A stretch of 17,103 bases of DNA, taken from NCBI GenBank assembly GCA_902373545.1, contig CABKMZ010000039.1, positions 1-17,103 on the forward strand, read 5' to 3'. Source of the stretch: an uncultured Actinomyces sp. (GTDB lineage: Bacteria > Actinomycetota > Actinomycetes > Actinomycetales > Actinomycetaceae). The notes below the pieces were generated by a model. The model was not told the origin of the DNA and searched no databases. It worked only from the letters and a program-made list of their open reading frames with translations. The position numbers and the translations under genes are program-made. Positions 6,579-14,139 of the stretch are shown in pieces (position 1 is the first letter of the stretch; every line of letters starts with the position of its first letter).

Positions 6579-7312
6579 GCCAGCCTGTGCCGCTACCGAT
6601 CAGGATGGCCGGCGTCGGACATGAGTTCGGCGCGAATGGCGTCCGAGTGAGAGCGCTCGACGGGATCGACCTTGAGGTCGCGCCCGGCGAGCTTCTCGCT
6701 GTTATGGGCCCCTCTGGATCCGGCAAGTCGACGCTGCTGTCTATCGCGGGCGGGCTCGAGCGCCCCACGCACGGCAGTGTCTACGTGAACGGAATCGACC
6801 TGGCTGGGCTGGACAGTGTGCACCGTGCCGAGGTGCGACGCCGGTCGATCGGCTACGTGTTCCAGGACTACAACCTGATCCCGTCGCTGTCGGCTCTTGA
6901 AAACGTTGAGATGCCGCTACAGCTGGATGGAGTCAGTCCCTCGAAGGTGCGCGAGGCTGCGATGGCTGCCCTCACAGAAGTGGGCGTCGCGGAGCTCGCG
7001 GATCGCTTCCCCGAGAGGCTCTCGGGTGGTCAGCGCCAGCGCGTGGCCATCGCTCGGGGCCTCGTTGGTAACCGGTCGGTCATACTTGCTGACGAGCCTA
7101 CCGGCGCGCTGGATTCTCACACTGGCGAACAGATCATGTTGGTGTTGCGTAACCACATAGATGCGGGCGCAGCCGGTATCCTCGTGACTCATGAGGCCAG
7201 AATGGCCGCATGGGCAGACCGCACTGTCTTCCTGCGCGACGGTCGCATCGTCGATCGATCGCGCGGTGACTCACTGAGGGATCTGCTGGCAGACGCAGCA
7301 CCAAGGATCTAA
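6575..7312 (+). CDS. ABC transporter ATPase, MacB/LolD (FtsE-like) type
   Basis: This 245-residue cytoplasmic ATPase energises the FtsX-type permease encoded next. All motifs are intact: Walker A GPSGSGKST (45-53), Q-loop Gln97 in 'YVFQDYNLIPSLSALENVE', signature LSGGQ (149-153), Walker B with catalytic Glu174 in 'VILADEPTGALD' (169-180), and switch His206 in 'ILVTHE'. 'FQDYNLIPSLSALENVE' and 'DEPTGALDS' are typical of the MacB/LolD/BceA group, which drives mechanotransmission exporters rather than classical importers. The ATG overlaps the padR stop (ATGA), and its own stop shares one base with the permease start (TAATG), so translation is coupled through all three genes. Length is normal for the family. 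Confidence 0.95.
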   Translation: MSQPVPLPIRMAGVGHEFGANGVRVRALDGIDLEVAPGELLAVMGPSGSGKSTLLSIAGGLERPTHGSVYVNGIDLAGLDSVHRAEVRRRSIGYVFQDYNLIPSLSALENVEMPLQLDGVSPSKVREAAMAALTEVGVAELADRFPERLSGGQRQRVAIARGLVGNRSVILADEPTGALDSHTGEQIMLVLRNHIDAGAAGILVTHEARMAAWADRTVFLRDGRIVDRSRGDSLRDLLADAAPRI

Positions 7313-10035
7313 TGAGCCGACTCAGCACACGGATGAGGCGATGGGGAGTAGTACTCCGCATCGCCTCTCGTGATGCACGCCAAACTTTGGGGCGCACGGT
7401 TACGGCCGTCATCCTCATCTCCCTGCCGATCATCATCGCGATCGGCTCGCTCACCTTCTGGGATGTGACGACCTCCCAGCGCTACCAGGCCTCGTCCTGG
7501 CTGGGGCACGGCACCGACTCGCAGGCCGTCACGCTGCGACGTTCCACCACTGCCCTCGACCAAAACGTGACGGCCGACCTTTTCTTCAAGACGTCCTCGG
7601 ATGAGGAAGTCGACGTGACCATGGAGACTCTCACCCAATGGGTTCCCCCGGGCGACCAACTGATCGCGGTGGACACTCTCTACCAGCTGCATATGACCGC
7701 GCCCGACGGGACCGGCTACACGGTTGACGCAGGGACGCAGACAGCGTCGCTGGACGCCCCGCGTGTCGACGCCGGCTCCATGCACGGTGGGCTCGCCGCC
7801 GAGCACGCGGTCATTTCCGACGACGTCGCGCGCGCACTCGGAGTGTCGGTCGGGGACACGCTCAGCCTGTCGCTGACGGTCGGGCGCGACCGCACGAGCC
7901 AGACTCTCACAGGTACCGCCGTGGTCGACGCGATCATCAAGGGCAGCGGTCGCGCCATCGTCGGTGACGGCACGCTCGATGTGGACCGCCTGGCCGTGGC
8001 CGGGCGCACCCAGACGGCCTGGTTCGTCACGGGTCCGGTGCCGGTGTCCTGGGACAAGATCCGCGAACTCAACGCGTCCGGCTTTTCCGTGGTCTCGCGC
8101 CATGTGCTGGCCAGCCCGCCCGACGCATCTGCCATGCCGCCCCAGATCGCCCAGTACCAGGTCACCGAACCCACTCGTAACACGAACCCGTGGCAGTACC
8201 TCCTCCTGGTCGCGGGAGTCCTCCTGATCCTCACCGAGATGATCCTACTCATCTCGCCCCTGTACACGGTCGCCCAGCGTTCCGTCATGCGCACGGCCGC
8301 GATGATCGTCGCCAACGGCGGAGACCGCTCCGACGGGCGCCGCCTCACGATCGCTCACGGCCTGATCATCGGCGCTTACTCGGCCGGGTTCTCGCTGGTG
8401 TTGTCCGGCGCTGCGATGGTCGGCATCGGCGTGTGGTCGGGTCTCGGTATCGGTATCGTCCCGCTATGGCCGGCCGGCCTGTCGGTGCTGCTGCCGATCC
8501 TGCTGTCCCTCATGGCTTCCGTCTCCCCGGCGCACACCTCCTCCCACATCGACACGTCGGCGGTCATTGGCGGGCGCGTGTGGGAACCCTCCCGCCTGGT
8601 GCGCCGCCGCATGATCTACCCGATCTCTCTGCTGGCCGGCATCCCCGTGCTGGTCCTGGCCGCCGTCGCCGGCTCGATCCTGGCGCTCGTACTCGGCGTC
8701 GCCCTGCTCGAAATCGGCCTCATCGGCTCGATCCCCTACGTGTTCACGCGTTGGCGCGTGCCCAACGGCCGCGCGTCGATGAGCATGCGCCTGGCTCTGC
8801 GCGACGCCGTGCGCAACGGCCACCGAACGTTCCCGGCCATGGCCTCGATCCTGACGACCGTCTTCGTCGCCTGCTCCTTGCTCATCACCCTGTCCTCCTC
8901 GAACGAGGCCGGCTGGAACTCGCGCCCGCACTTGGGCCAGCGCGGACAAATCTTCGTCTCGACGGTTGACAAGACGGAAACGAATACCCGTTCGCGCGCG
9001 CTCATGCAGGCCGCGTCCGACACCATCAAGAACGACCGCACGATCACCTCCGAGGCGGTCCTCACCGGCATGGCGTGGAACAGTGGCCCCGGCGGCCCCA
9101 GAACCATGGTCGAAGCCGTCTCCCCGCACGACAACTCGACGTCCCCGGAGGCCTCCGACATGCTCCCCATGGCGGAGCTGGACGTCGCCTATATCGTTGA
9201 CGACGGCACCTACCTGCGACAGGCCGGCTACCTCAAGGAGGCCGACATGGTCCGCGCGGTTGCCACGCTCAACGCGGGCGGCGTGCTGGTGCCCGAAAAG
9301 CAGTACATCGACGGGGCCGGCCAGGTGAGGCTGCGCAGCCTCGACACGAGCGCCATCGCCGAGGCCAGGGCCGCCGGCGTCTCCGAAAGTGAGCTCCCCG
9401 ACGCGCACGTCATGGCGACGCAGATTTTCCCGGCCTCGCCGCTGACCCGCATCAACGTCATGGTGCTCTCCCCGAGCGCAGCAACGTCCCTGGGCCTCGA
9501 GTCGGTCACGCTGGGCCGCCTCCTGACGCCTGAGAAGCCTGTGAGCACTGTGGATGCGCCCGCCTTCCAAGCGACCATCGCCCGCCAGGTGCCCGGCGCA
9601 TCCGCTCAGGTGATCGGCCCGACTATGCGCTCCCAGGTCCTGCCCTACATCGCGGCCCTCATCGCGGTCGTCGCGGCGGCCGCCACGGTCGCCCTGGTCG
9701 TGGCCCTCTCGGCCTCCGACATGCGGCCGGATCTGGACACGCTGGACGCGATCGGCGCGGCCCCGACCATGCGGCGCCACGTCACCACCTGGCAGGGCGT
9801 CGTCCTCGCGCTCAACGCGATTCCTACAGCGGTCCTCTCGGGGCTCATCGTCGGCGTGCTCGCTGTCATTACTTTTGCCCGTTCCAATATCTTCCCGACG
9901 CTGACCACCACGCTGCAGCCCGTCGTGCCGTGGGGAGCACTGCTCGGCATGCTCATCGGCATGCCACTGCTGTGCGCGCTCGTCGCCATCGTCCTGACGC
10001 CGCGCAACCAGAAGCGTATTCGCCGCATCAACTAG
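7312..10035 (+). CDS. FtsX-family ABC transporter permease (ten predicted membrane segments)
   Basis: This 907-residue integral membrane protein is the partner of the preceding ATPase. One membrane segment (~30-50) is followed by an external domain (~52-295), then segments at about 296-316, 349-375, 380-402, 435-456, 457-477 and 507-529, a second external domain (~530-778), and a final trio at about 779-801, 829-855 and 875-896. This is the duplicated FtsX arrangement seen in large actinobacterial MacB-like exporters. Those systems export antibiotics, peptides or lipoproteins, or sense envelope stress; which applies here cannot be told. The start overlaps the ATPase stop by one base, and the PadR gene heads the operon. 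The C-terminus ends in a basic cytoplasmic tail (RNQKRIRRIN). The long external domains could bind substrate, but I see no recognisable subdomain. Confidence 0.9.
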   Translation: MSRLSTRMRRWGVVLRIASRDARQTLGRTVTAVILISLPIIIAIGSLTFWDVTTSQRYQASSWLGHGTDSQAVTLRRSTTALDQNVTADLFFKTSSDEEVDVTMETLTQWVPPGDQLIAVDTLYQLHMTAPDGTGYTVDAGTQTASLDAPRVDAGSMHGGLAAEHAVISDDVARALGVSVGDTLSLSLTVGRDRTSQTLTGTAVVDAIIKGSGRAIVGDGTLDVDRLAVAGRTQTAWFVTGPVPVSWDKIRELNASGFSVVSRHVLASPPDASAMPPQIAQYQVTEPTRNTNPWQYLLLVAGVLLILTEMILLISPLYTVAQRSVMRTAAMIVANGGDRSDGRRLTIAHGLIIGAYSAGFSLVLSGAAMVGIGVWSGLGIGIVPLWPAGLSVLLPILLSLMASVSPAHTSSHIDTSAVIGGRVWEPSRLVRRRMIYPISLLAGIPVLVLAAVAGSILALVLGVALLEIGLIGSIPYVFTRWRVPNGRASMSMRLALRDAVRNGHRTFPAMASILTTVFVACSLLITLSSSNEAGWNSRPHLGQRGQIFVSTVDKTETNTRSRALMQAASDTIKNDRTITSEAVLTGMAWNSGPGGPRTMVEAVSPHDNSTSPEASDMLPMAELDVAYIVDDGTYLRQAGYLKEADMVRAVATLNAGGVLVPEKQYIDGAGQVRLRSLDTSAIAEARAAGVSESELPDAHVMATQIFPASPLTRINVMVLSPSAATSLGLESVTLGRLLTPEKPVSTVDAPAFQATIARQVPGASAQVIGPTMRSQVLPYIAALIAVVAAAATVALVVALSASDMRPDLDTLDAIGAAPTMRRHVTTWQGVVLALNAIPTAVLSGLIVGVLAVITFARSNIFPTLTTTLQPVVPWGALLGMLIGMPLLCALVAIVLTPRNQKRIRRIN

Positions 10036-10043
10036 GCTCGCCC

Positions 10044-10466
10044 ATGAGTGATGCACCCGAAACGGTTGTGATCCCCCCAGGCGCGCTGGCCTCGTCAAGC
10101 GTGCGCGTCGACACGTGGCTGTGGGCGACCCGCCAACTCAAGTCGCGCTCCCAGGCGACTGCAGCTGTGCGCGCCGGACACGTGCGCGTGAACGGCGAGC
10201 CCGTCAAGGCCGCCTACAAGGTGCGCGTGGGCGACGAAGTGCGCCTACGCATCGAGGGCTTCGACCGGATCCTCGGCGTCGTAGTGCTGCTGAATAAGCG
10301 CGTGTCCTACCCACAGGCGCGCACCGCGTACGACGATCGCACCCCCGAGCGTCCCCGCGTCCACATCCCCGTCGCCATGCGCGAGAAGGGAAGCGGGCGC
10401 CCCACCAAGAAGGAACGACGCGAGCTGGACCGCCTGCGCGGGTACGACTCCCACGAGCATTACTGA
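10044..10466 (+). CDS. S4-domain RNA-binding protein, Hsp15-like
   Basis: This 140-residue basic cytoplasmic protein has an S4 RNA-binding domain at about residues 20-66: 'RVDTWLWATRQLKSRSQATAAVRAGHVRVNG' then 'KAAYKVRVGDEVRL'. The C-terminal signature 'GSGRPTKKERRELDRLRGY' is typical of Hsp15/HslR-like proteins, which bind stalled 50S subunits carrying tRNA. A ribosome-rescue role is therefore likely but inferred. The ATG at 10044 is chosen because the first residues match the family start; the frame is open further upstream inside the permease gene, but that extension is Arg/His-rich out-of-frame sequence. It begins 8 bases after the permease stop with no clear Shine-Dalgarno, so it may depend on read-through translation. 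Its function does not obviously relate to the transporter. Confidence 0.88.
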   Translation: MSDAPETVVIPPGALASSSVRVDTWLWATRQLKSRSQATAAVRAGHVRVNGEPVKAAYKVRVGDEVRLRIEGFDRILGVVVLLNKRVSYPQARTAYDDRTPERPRVHIPVAMREKGSGRPTKKERRELDRLRGYDSHEHY

Positions 10467-10514
10467 CCCTGTGCCGAGGCCGTGGCGGGCCCTGGTTGCG
10501 GTGCGCATACGCGC

Positions 10515-10544
10515 GGTCCCGCCGCCTGGTGAGGCGACGGGACC
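10515..10544 (-). terminator. Hairpin terminator for the DUF2510 cluster
   Basis: GGTCCCGCCGCCT (10515-10527) pairs with AGGCGACGGGACC (10532-10544) around GGTG, a 13-base stem with a single non-Watson-Crick position. That position is a G-U pair in minus-strand RNA but a C-A mismatch in plus-strand RNA, so it should work better for the minus-strand DUF2510 cluster. It lies 15 bases after that cluster's last stop. It can also serve the converging S4 gene. Confidence 0.7.
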
Positions 10545-10558
10545 GTCAGCGAGAGTAC

Positions 10559-11236
10559 TTACTCGTTGGGGAAGAAGGACTGGGGAGTGATCTTGTAGAA
10601 GGCGCCCCACGCGGCGTCGTAAGGTAGGTCGAACGTGTAGTCGATCTTGTTGCCGTCGGTGGGCACCGTGAGCGTGACGACGTCTTTGTCGACGTGCGTC
10701 ACGTTCTGTCGGGTCTCGTCCGTGGAAAATTCGATGGTGAGGACGACCGTCGTGTTGCTGAACGAGGTTAGGGTGTCCGCCTTGTCCCGGTATAGCTCGG
10801 CGGTGCCACTGCAGGTGACAACGGTACTGTCGGCGTTGCGATTGCACTCGTCAGTGAGCTTAACGATCTCATCCGGAGTATAGGTGGTCATGAAAACAGC
10901 GGTTGTCACGCGCTTGGTGCACTGAGAGTCAATCGACTGTCGGAGCTGCTCGCTGGCGTTTTTGTAGTCGTCGTAGAGCTGCGGGATTGCTTCGGCGTTC
11001 GACGCGCTGATCGAGGAACACCAGGTGTTGGCCCGCGTCTCGATGGCCTCCGCGGTGGCGGTGGCGGCCTGTTCGGACAGGGAACGGGCCTGCGTCCGAT
11101 ACTTGTTCGCCAGGACGCCGAACGTGATCGCTGCGGCAATCACGAGGATCAGGGTGAGCCCCATGACGCGGTTGTAGATGCTGAGTAGCTTGTTCTTAGC
11201 GGGCTTGGCCGTTGACGTGGCGGGCTTGGTGGTCAC
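10559..11236 (-). CDS. Secreted-domain partner protein C (module 3): membrane anchor, coiled coil, four Cys
   Basis: I do not recognise the family. This 225-residue protein has a short Lys/Thr/Pro N-tail, one membrane segment (~23-44), then an external coil-like stretch (~45-70). A domain follows with Cys73 ('NTWCSSISASN'), Cys106 ('SIDSQC'), Cys131 ('LTDEC') and Cys142 ('VVTCSG'). The beta-rich C-terminus ends 'WGAFYKITPQSFFPNE'. It matches the partners at 11942, 13298 and 14140 in layout and in the first three Cys spacings, but the fourth Cys has moved from the C-terminus to eleven residues after the third. It starts at a GTG (11236) overlapping the upstream DUF2510 stop by four bases (GTGA), with AGGAGG seven bases before it. 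It probably acts with that DUF2510 protein in the membrane. Function unknown. Confidence 0.8.
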   Translation of the reverse strand: MTTKPATSTAKPAKNKLLSIYNRVMGLTLILVIAAAITFGVLANKYRTQARSLSEQAATATAEAIETRANTWCSSISASNAEAIPQLYDDYKNASEQLRQSIDSQCTKRVTTAVFMTTYTPDEIVKLTDECNRNADSTVVTCSGTAELYRDKADTLTSFSNTTVVLTIEFSTDETRQNVTHVDKDVVTLTVPTDGNKIDYTFDLPYDAAWGAFYKITPQSFFPNE

Positions 11237-11862
11237 TGTGCTGCCTCCTGTGCTGCCTCCTGTGCTGCGCTCAGATCGGAGTTGGCGTCGCTGAGGGCCT
11301 TCTCAGCCTGCTGGAACTCCGCCGATGCCGCCCGGTACATGCTGACCGTCATGGTGGCACCCGCCGCGAAACCGATGGTGAGGATCGTTGTGATGACCGC
11401 GATGACGACCTGAGACTTCGGGGGCTGGGGGGTGCCCTGGGCCGGGCGTCGGCTCTGCGCGGTCGTTGGCTCGGTGCCCGCAGGGGGGACGTCGGGCGTG
11501 GCATGGCCGGGGGCGTCCGCCTCCTCGCCGGGGCGCAGGACTCGGCCTGTGATGGGGTCGACGCTGGCCGTGATCGGGTGTGAGGCAGTCCCTGTGACGG
11601 GATCGATGGTGGGCGCGAAACGGCCGGTGCTGGTCACGGGTCTGGCAACCGATCCAGTGAACGGGTCGATGACGCCCGTGATGGGGTGGGAGGTCGTGCC
11701 CGTGACGGGGTCAATCGTGGGTGCGAAGCGACTGACGTTTGGGCTGGGCGCGTCGTAGGAGGCCTCTGTCCTGTAGTCGTCGGTCCAGCCCGTGCCATCC
11801 CACCAACGCAAGCGGGGTGTTCCTTCCGGGTCGGGGTACCAACCTTCGATCGGGTTGCTCAC
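11233..11862 (-). CDS. DUF2510 membrane protein C (module 3), with DPxTG repeats
   Basis: This 209-residue protein starts with a DUF2510 domain (~7-30, 'GWYPDPEGTPRLRWWDGTGWTDDY'-type, with W8-Y9-P10-D11-P12 and W20-W21). Its linker holds four DPxTG units and a duplicated RFAPTIDPVTGT (45-56 and 81-92). One membrane segment (~151-174) follows, then a short external coil (~176-209) ending AAQEAAQEAAQ. No signal peptide is present, so the N-terminus should be cytoplasmic and the coil outside. The GTG at 11862 has AAAGGAG six bases upstream and the same MSxP start as its paralogs. The stop overlaps the start of the partner gene. DUF2510 is common in Actinobacteria and its role is unknown. Coiled-coil pairing with the partner is inferred. 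Confidence 0.85.
   Translation of the reverse strand: MSNPIEGWYPDPEGTPRLRWWDGTGWTDDYRTEASYDAPSPNVSRFAPTIDPVTGTTSHPITGVIDPFTGSVARPVTSTGRFAPTIDPVTGTASHPITASVDPITGRVLRPGEEADAPGHATPDVPPAGTEPTTAQSRRPAQGTPQPPKSQVVIAVITTILTIGFAAGATMTVSMYRAASAEFQQAEKALSDANSDLSAAQEAAQEAAQ
11236..11268 (-). repeat. 12-base tandem repeat at the module 3 gene junction
   Basis: On the plus strand CTGTGCTGCCTC occurs at 11236-11247 and 11248-11259, followed by nine matching bases to 11268. On the minus strand it encodes the C-terminal AAQEAAQEAAQ of the DUF2510 protein, and the copy next to the junction supplies AGGAGG, the ribosome-binding site of the partner gene. Confidence 0.85.
11533..11730 (-). repeat. DPxTG repeat region within DUF2510 protein C
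   Basis: Residues ~45-110 contain DPVTG, DPFTG, DPVTG and DPITG, each followed four to six residues later by a Pro-Ile/Val or similar turn. The first and third units lie in near-identical longer copies, RFAPTIDPVTGT-x-SHPIT. This suggests a two-fold internal duplication of a ~36-residue block in the cytoplasmic linker. The other two DUF2510 paralogs here lack it. Confidence 0.8.
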
Positions 11863-11915
11863 GGAAAGCTCCTTTCGTGGTTCCCACCATCACGGGACGG
11901 TTGGAATGGGGGTGA

Positions 11916-11939
11916 CTGGTGAGCGACCGGTCTCGCCAG
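11916..11939. terminator. Weak hairpin after the module 2 partner
   Basis: CTGGTGAG (11916-11923) and CTCGCCAG (11932-11939) pair across an eight-base loop. In minus-strand RNA there is one C-A mismatch. It lies just past the stop of the module 2 partner (11942) and before the module 3 ribosome-binding site. It could be an attenuator or processing site rather than a full terminator. Confidence 0.35.
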
Positions 11940-11941
11940 CG

Positions 11942-12637
11942 TCACATGTTTGAGGGCCACCACGCGGTCATCGTGGCCCCGCACTCTGTATTGTCCGTCA
12001 TTTGCGGGTCGTAGGGAACTGAGACCGTGAAGGCGAGCGTCGTGCCGGGTGTCAGCGTCGCCGTCGCGTTCCCCTGGTAGGGGGAGGACGGATTGAGGGT
12101 CGTGTTCTTCTCCGTGGTGTAGCCGATGACGGTCACATCAAGGGGACCAAACGTAGTAATGGTACTCGATGGCTTGATAGTGAGGGTCCCGTTGACCGTG
12201 GTCGTCACCTGATCGGTCGTACATTCGGTGATAGCGATCGTAAAGTCCGCGTTAGACAGCGTCCGCTGGGCGTTGGCCAGTGTCTCCTTGTCGGGGCACT
12301 GGGCGTGGATGGTCTCCTTGAGGGACTGGGTGGCCGAATCGTAGGTCTTGATGGCGTCGCGGATCGTGGAAGCATTCGAACGCGAGATTGAATCGCACCA
12401 GGTGGAGGCGTCGCGCACGACGCCGACGGCGTCCAGACGAGTCTTGGCGGCCTTGATCTCCTGGTCGAGTGCGGCCTTGTCGGATTGTGCCTGGGCGGCC
12501 TGCTCGTCGAAGCTGTGCGCGGCCTGGGTACGCGAGATGTTGACCCAGCTCACCGCGGCGGACAAGACGATGAAGATGACGGCGAGGACGGCTCCCGCGA
12601 CGGTTGCTGCGCGCAGGGGGACGGGTGCGGTGCTCAC
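11942..12637 (-). CDS. Secreted-domain partner protein B (module 2): membrane anchor, coiled coil, four Cys
   Basis: No family is recognised. This 231-residue protein has a membrane segment (~10-32), an external coil rich in Ala/Gln/Lys (~35-68, 'SFDEQAAQAQSDKAALDQEIKAAKTRLDA'-like), then Cys81 in 'STWCDSISRSN', Cys114 in 'HAQCPDKETL' and Cys139 in 'ITECTTD'. A Thr-rich beta region follows, and Cys219 in 'TECGATMTAWWPSNM' closes the chain. Four cysteines outside the membrane suggest two disulfides. The GTG at 12637 overlaps the DUF2510 stop by four bases and has AGGAGG seven bases upstream. Longer frames starting at 12835 run inside the DUF2510 gene and are not credible. 'STIRDAIKTYDSATQSLKETI' aligns with 'AEAIPQLYDDYKNASEQLRQSI' of partner C, so partners B and C are the closer pair. 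Confidence 0.82.
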   Translation of the reverse strand: MSTAPVPLRAATVAGAVLAVIFIVLSAAVSWVNISRTQAAHSFDEQAAQAQSDKAALDQEIKAAKTRLDAVGVVRDASTWCDSISRSNASTIRDAIKTYDSATQSLKETIHAQCPDKETLANAQRTLSNADFTIAITECTTDQVTTTVNGTLTIKPSSTITTFGPLDVTVIGYTTEKNTTLNPSSPYQGNATATLTPGTTLAFTVSVPYDPQMTDNTECGATMTAWWPSNM

Positions 12638-13212
12638 TTCTCGGCCTCCTCGATCTGGCGGTTGATGTCGTCGAGCGTGGACTGAGCGTTGTCGCGCTGA
12701 TCCTGAGCGCTCTGTGCCTGCTGCTCGGCGTCGTGATAGATGCGGCTCGAATCGCCCAGGTGGGACCACGCGAAGACGAGCACACCGATGAAGACGGCGA
12801 CCAGAATCCACGAGGCGGCGCAGGCGAGCACCCATCGCCCGGTCGTGCGAGCGGGTGCCGTCGTGCTTGCGCTCGCCTCGTGCTCGCTCATTGACGAGGC
12901 CTTGGTGCCGTGAGCGCTCGTCGTGGCCTCGGGTACGGGCGACGGTATTGGCATGGGAACCGCGTCGGCCCCGCGAGAGGGGGCGTGGCCCTGTTCGTTA
13001 CCACGCGCGAGGGGAACGGTGTCGGGTGAGGCGGCCATGGACTCGTCCCGGGTGTCGACCTCGGTGTGCTGCGCGCGGACGGTGGGGCTGCTGACCGTCT
13101 GATCCTGCGTCGCGTAAGGGACGACGTAGTCGGTCCAGTCACTCCCGCTCCACCAACGCAGCTGCGGCGCTCCGCTGGGGTCCGGGTACCATCCTTGTGC
13201 GGGCTCGCTCAT
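12634..13212 (-). CDS. DUF2510 membrane protein B (module 2)
   Basis: This 192-residue protein has a DUF2510 domain (~7-29: 'GWYPDPSGAPQLRWWSGSDWT'-type), a disordered Ser/Thr/Ala/Pro linker (~30-125), one membrane segment (~127-149, 'WVLACAASWILVAVFIGVLVFAW') and a charged external coiled coil (~158-192, ending 'DDINRQIEEAEK'). No signal peptide is present, so it is N-in, C-out. The ATG at 13212 is supported by AAGGGGG upstream and by the shared MSxP start of its paralogs. Its stop overlaps the partner's GTG (GTGA). A good promoter lies 50-75 bases upstream, so modules 2 and 3 can be transcribed separately from module 1. The molecular role of DUF2510 is unknown. Confidence 0.85.
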   Translation of the reverse strand: MSEPAQGWYPDPSGAPQLRWWSGSDWTDYVVPYATQDQTVSSPTVRAQHTEVDTRDESMAASPDTVPLARGNEQGHAPSRGADAVPMPIPSPVPEATTSAHGTKASSMSEHEASASTTAPARTTGRWVLACAASWILVAVFIGVLVFAWSHLGDSSRIYHDAEQQAQSAQDQRDNAQSTLDDINRQIEEAEK

Positions 13213-13260
13213 CGTGGGCCCCCTTTCCCCTTGCGAATAAAACTGTCTTTCTGGTCAGGA

Positions 13261-13289
13261 AGTCTAGTCGCAGGACGGATGGTGGGCAA
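13261..13289 (-). promoter_or_regulatory. Candidate promoter for DUF2510 module 2
   Basis: On the minus strand TTGCCC (13289-13284) is followed by 17 bases and TAGACT (13266-13261), a good sigma-70-type arrangement. It would start transcription near 13254, leaving about 40 bases of leader before the ATG at 13212. Confidence 0.5.
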
Positions 13290-13297
13290 CTATCCGC

Positions 13298-13999
13298 TCA
13301 GAGGCCGGTCACCCACAAGCTCGTGATCATGTTGCCGCAGCTGCCCTCGGTCAGGCCATTACCCGGCACTGTCAGCGTGTAACTGGCCTTTCCGCCCTTG
13401 GGGATCGTGAACGACGTCGATCCGAGGGGCTTATCTGAGTCTCCGAATTCCTTCGCGGCCGTGAGGTAGAAGTCCACGGTCAGCTCGAGGTCACCCAGGG
13501 CGGCCAGCTTCTCGTTGTTGACCCACATCTCGCCCGTAAACGTCACGTCGGTACCGACGAGTTCGCAGCTTCCCTCCGAGGCGAACGCTTGGGACTTGAG
13601 GGAATAGATGGCATCCAAGAGCGCCTTCTTGCCGGGGCACTGCTCCGCGATCGCATCGATTTGCTTTTGGGGTTTCGCGTGCAGGCTGGTTGCCTGACTA
13701 TTCAGCAGCGACGGGCTGGAGTAGGCGGACGTGAACTCGTTGCACCAGGTCTTGGCGCTTTGATCGACCTTCGCGGTGTCGATGTTGGCCCGCACGTCCG
13801 TGGTCTGCGTCTCGGTCTCCTTCTTTTTGTCGCGGAGAGACTGCGTGTCGGTACGCGTCTGGTCGGCTTCCGCCTTCCGTGAGCGGGTGCCAGTAACGAA
13901 GAACATGGAGGTGGCCAGCAAACACAGGGCCAGCACTGCGGCGATGGCCGTCAAGATCTTGATCGTGCGGGTGGAAGCTCCGTTCGCGGGGCTGCTCAT
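13298..13999 (-). CDS. Extra partner protein A2: membrane anchor, coiled coil, four Cys
   Basis: This 233-residue protein is a clear paralog of the next gene upstream (14140-14859). Both share the membrane segment (~13-36), the Lys/Glu/Thr coil ('TDTQSLRDKKKETETQT'), the motif 'SAKTWCNEFTSAYSSP' (Cys86), 'AEQCPGKKALLDA' (Cys121), Cys145 in 'GSCELVGTDVTF', the 'LGDLELTVDFYLT' strand and the C-terminal 'GSCGNMITSLWVTGL' (Cys221). It has its own ATG at 13999 with AAAGGA about six bases upstream. Unlike the other partners it has no DUF2510 gene directly before it, and a 140-base gap separates it from A1. It probably arose by tandem duplication of the partner gene and may share DUF2510 protein A. 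Function unknown. Confidence 0.82.
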   Translation of the reverse strand: MSSPANGASTRTIKILTAIAAVLALCLLATSMFFVTGTRSRKAEADQTRTDTQSLRDKKKETETQTTDVRANIDTAKVDQSAKTWCNEFTSAYSSPSLLNSQATSLHAKPQKQIDAIAEQCPGKKALLDAIYSLKSQAFASEGSCELVGTDVTFTGEMWVNNEKLAALGDLELTVDFYLTAAKEFGDSDKPLGSTSFTIPKGGKASYTLTVPGNGLTEGSCGNMITSLWVTGL

Positions 14000-14139
14000 G
14001 TCTGTTCCTTTCCGAGGTGCTGCACGCGGTCACGGTCCGGCGTGTGCTCGGGGTGACATCTCGGGAGTGGTGTCCCGTCACTCATGTGTGTACATACCCG
14101 TCCGGGACTTGGGTCGGTGGTGGGTAGGGCAGGGATTGC

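Noticed and set aside
9930..10043. N-terminal extension of the S4 protein into the permease gene
   Set aside because: The added residues are Arg/His-rich out-of-frame permease sequence, and the family start fits ATG 10044.
8464..10098. A 544-residue minus-strand open frame opposite the permease
   Set aside because: It is low-complexity Gly/Asp/Arg/His sequence and the antisense of a well-supported FtsX permease with membrane segments in the right places.
14053..14081. Bulged inverted repeat between partners A1 and A2 as a terminator
   Set aside because: The arms (GTGAC…GGGA / TCCCGTCAC) need a five-base bulge on one side and the stem is short, so it is too weak to list as a terminator.
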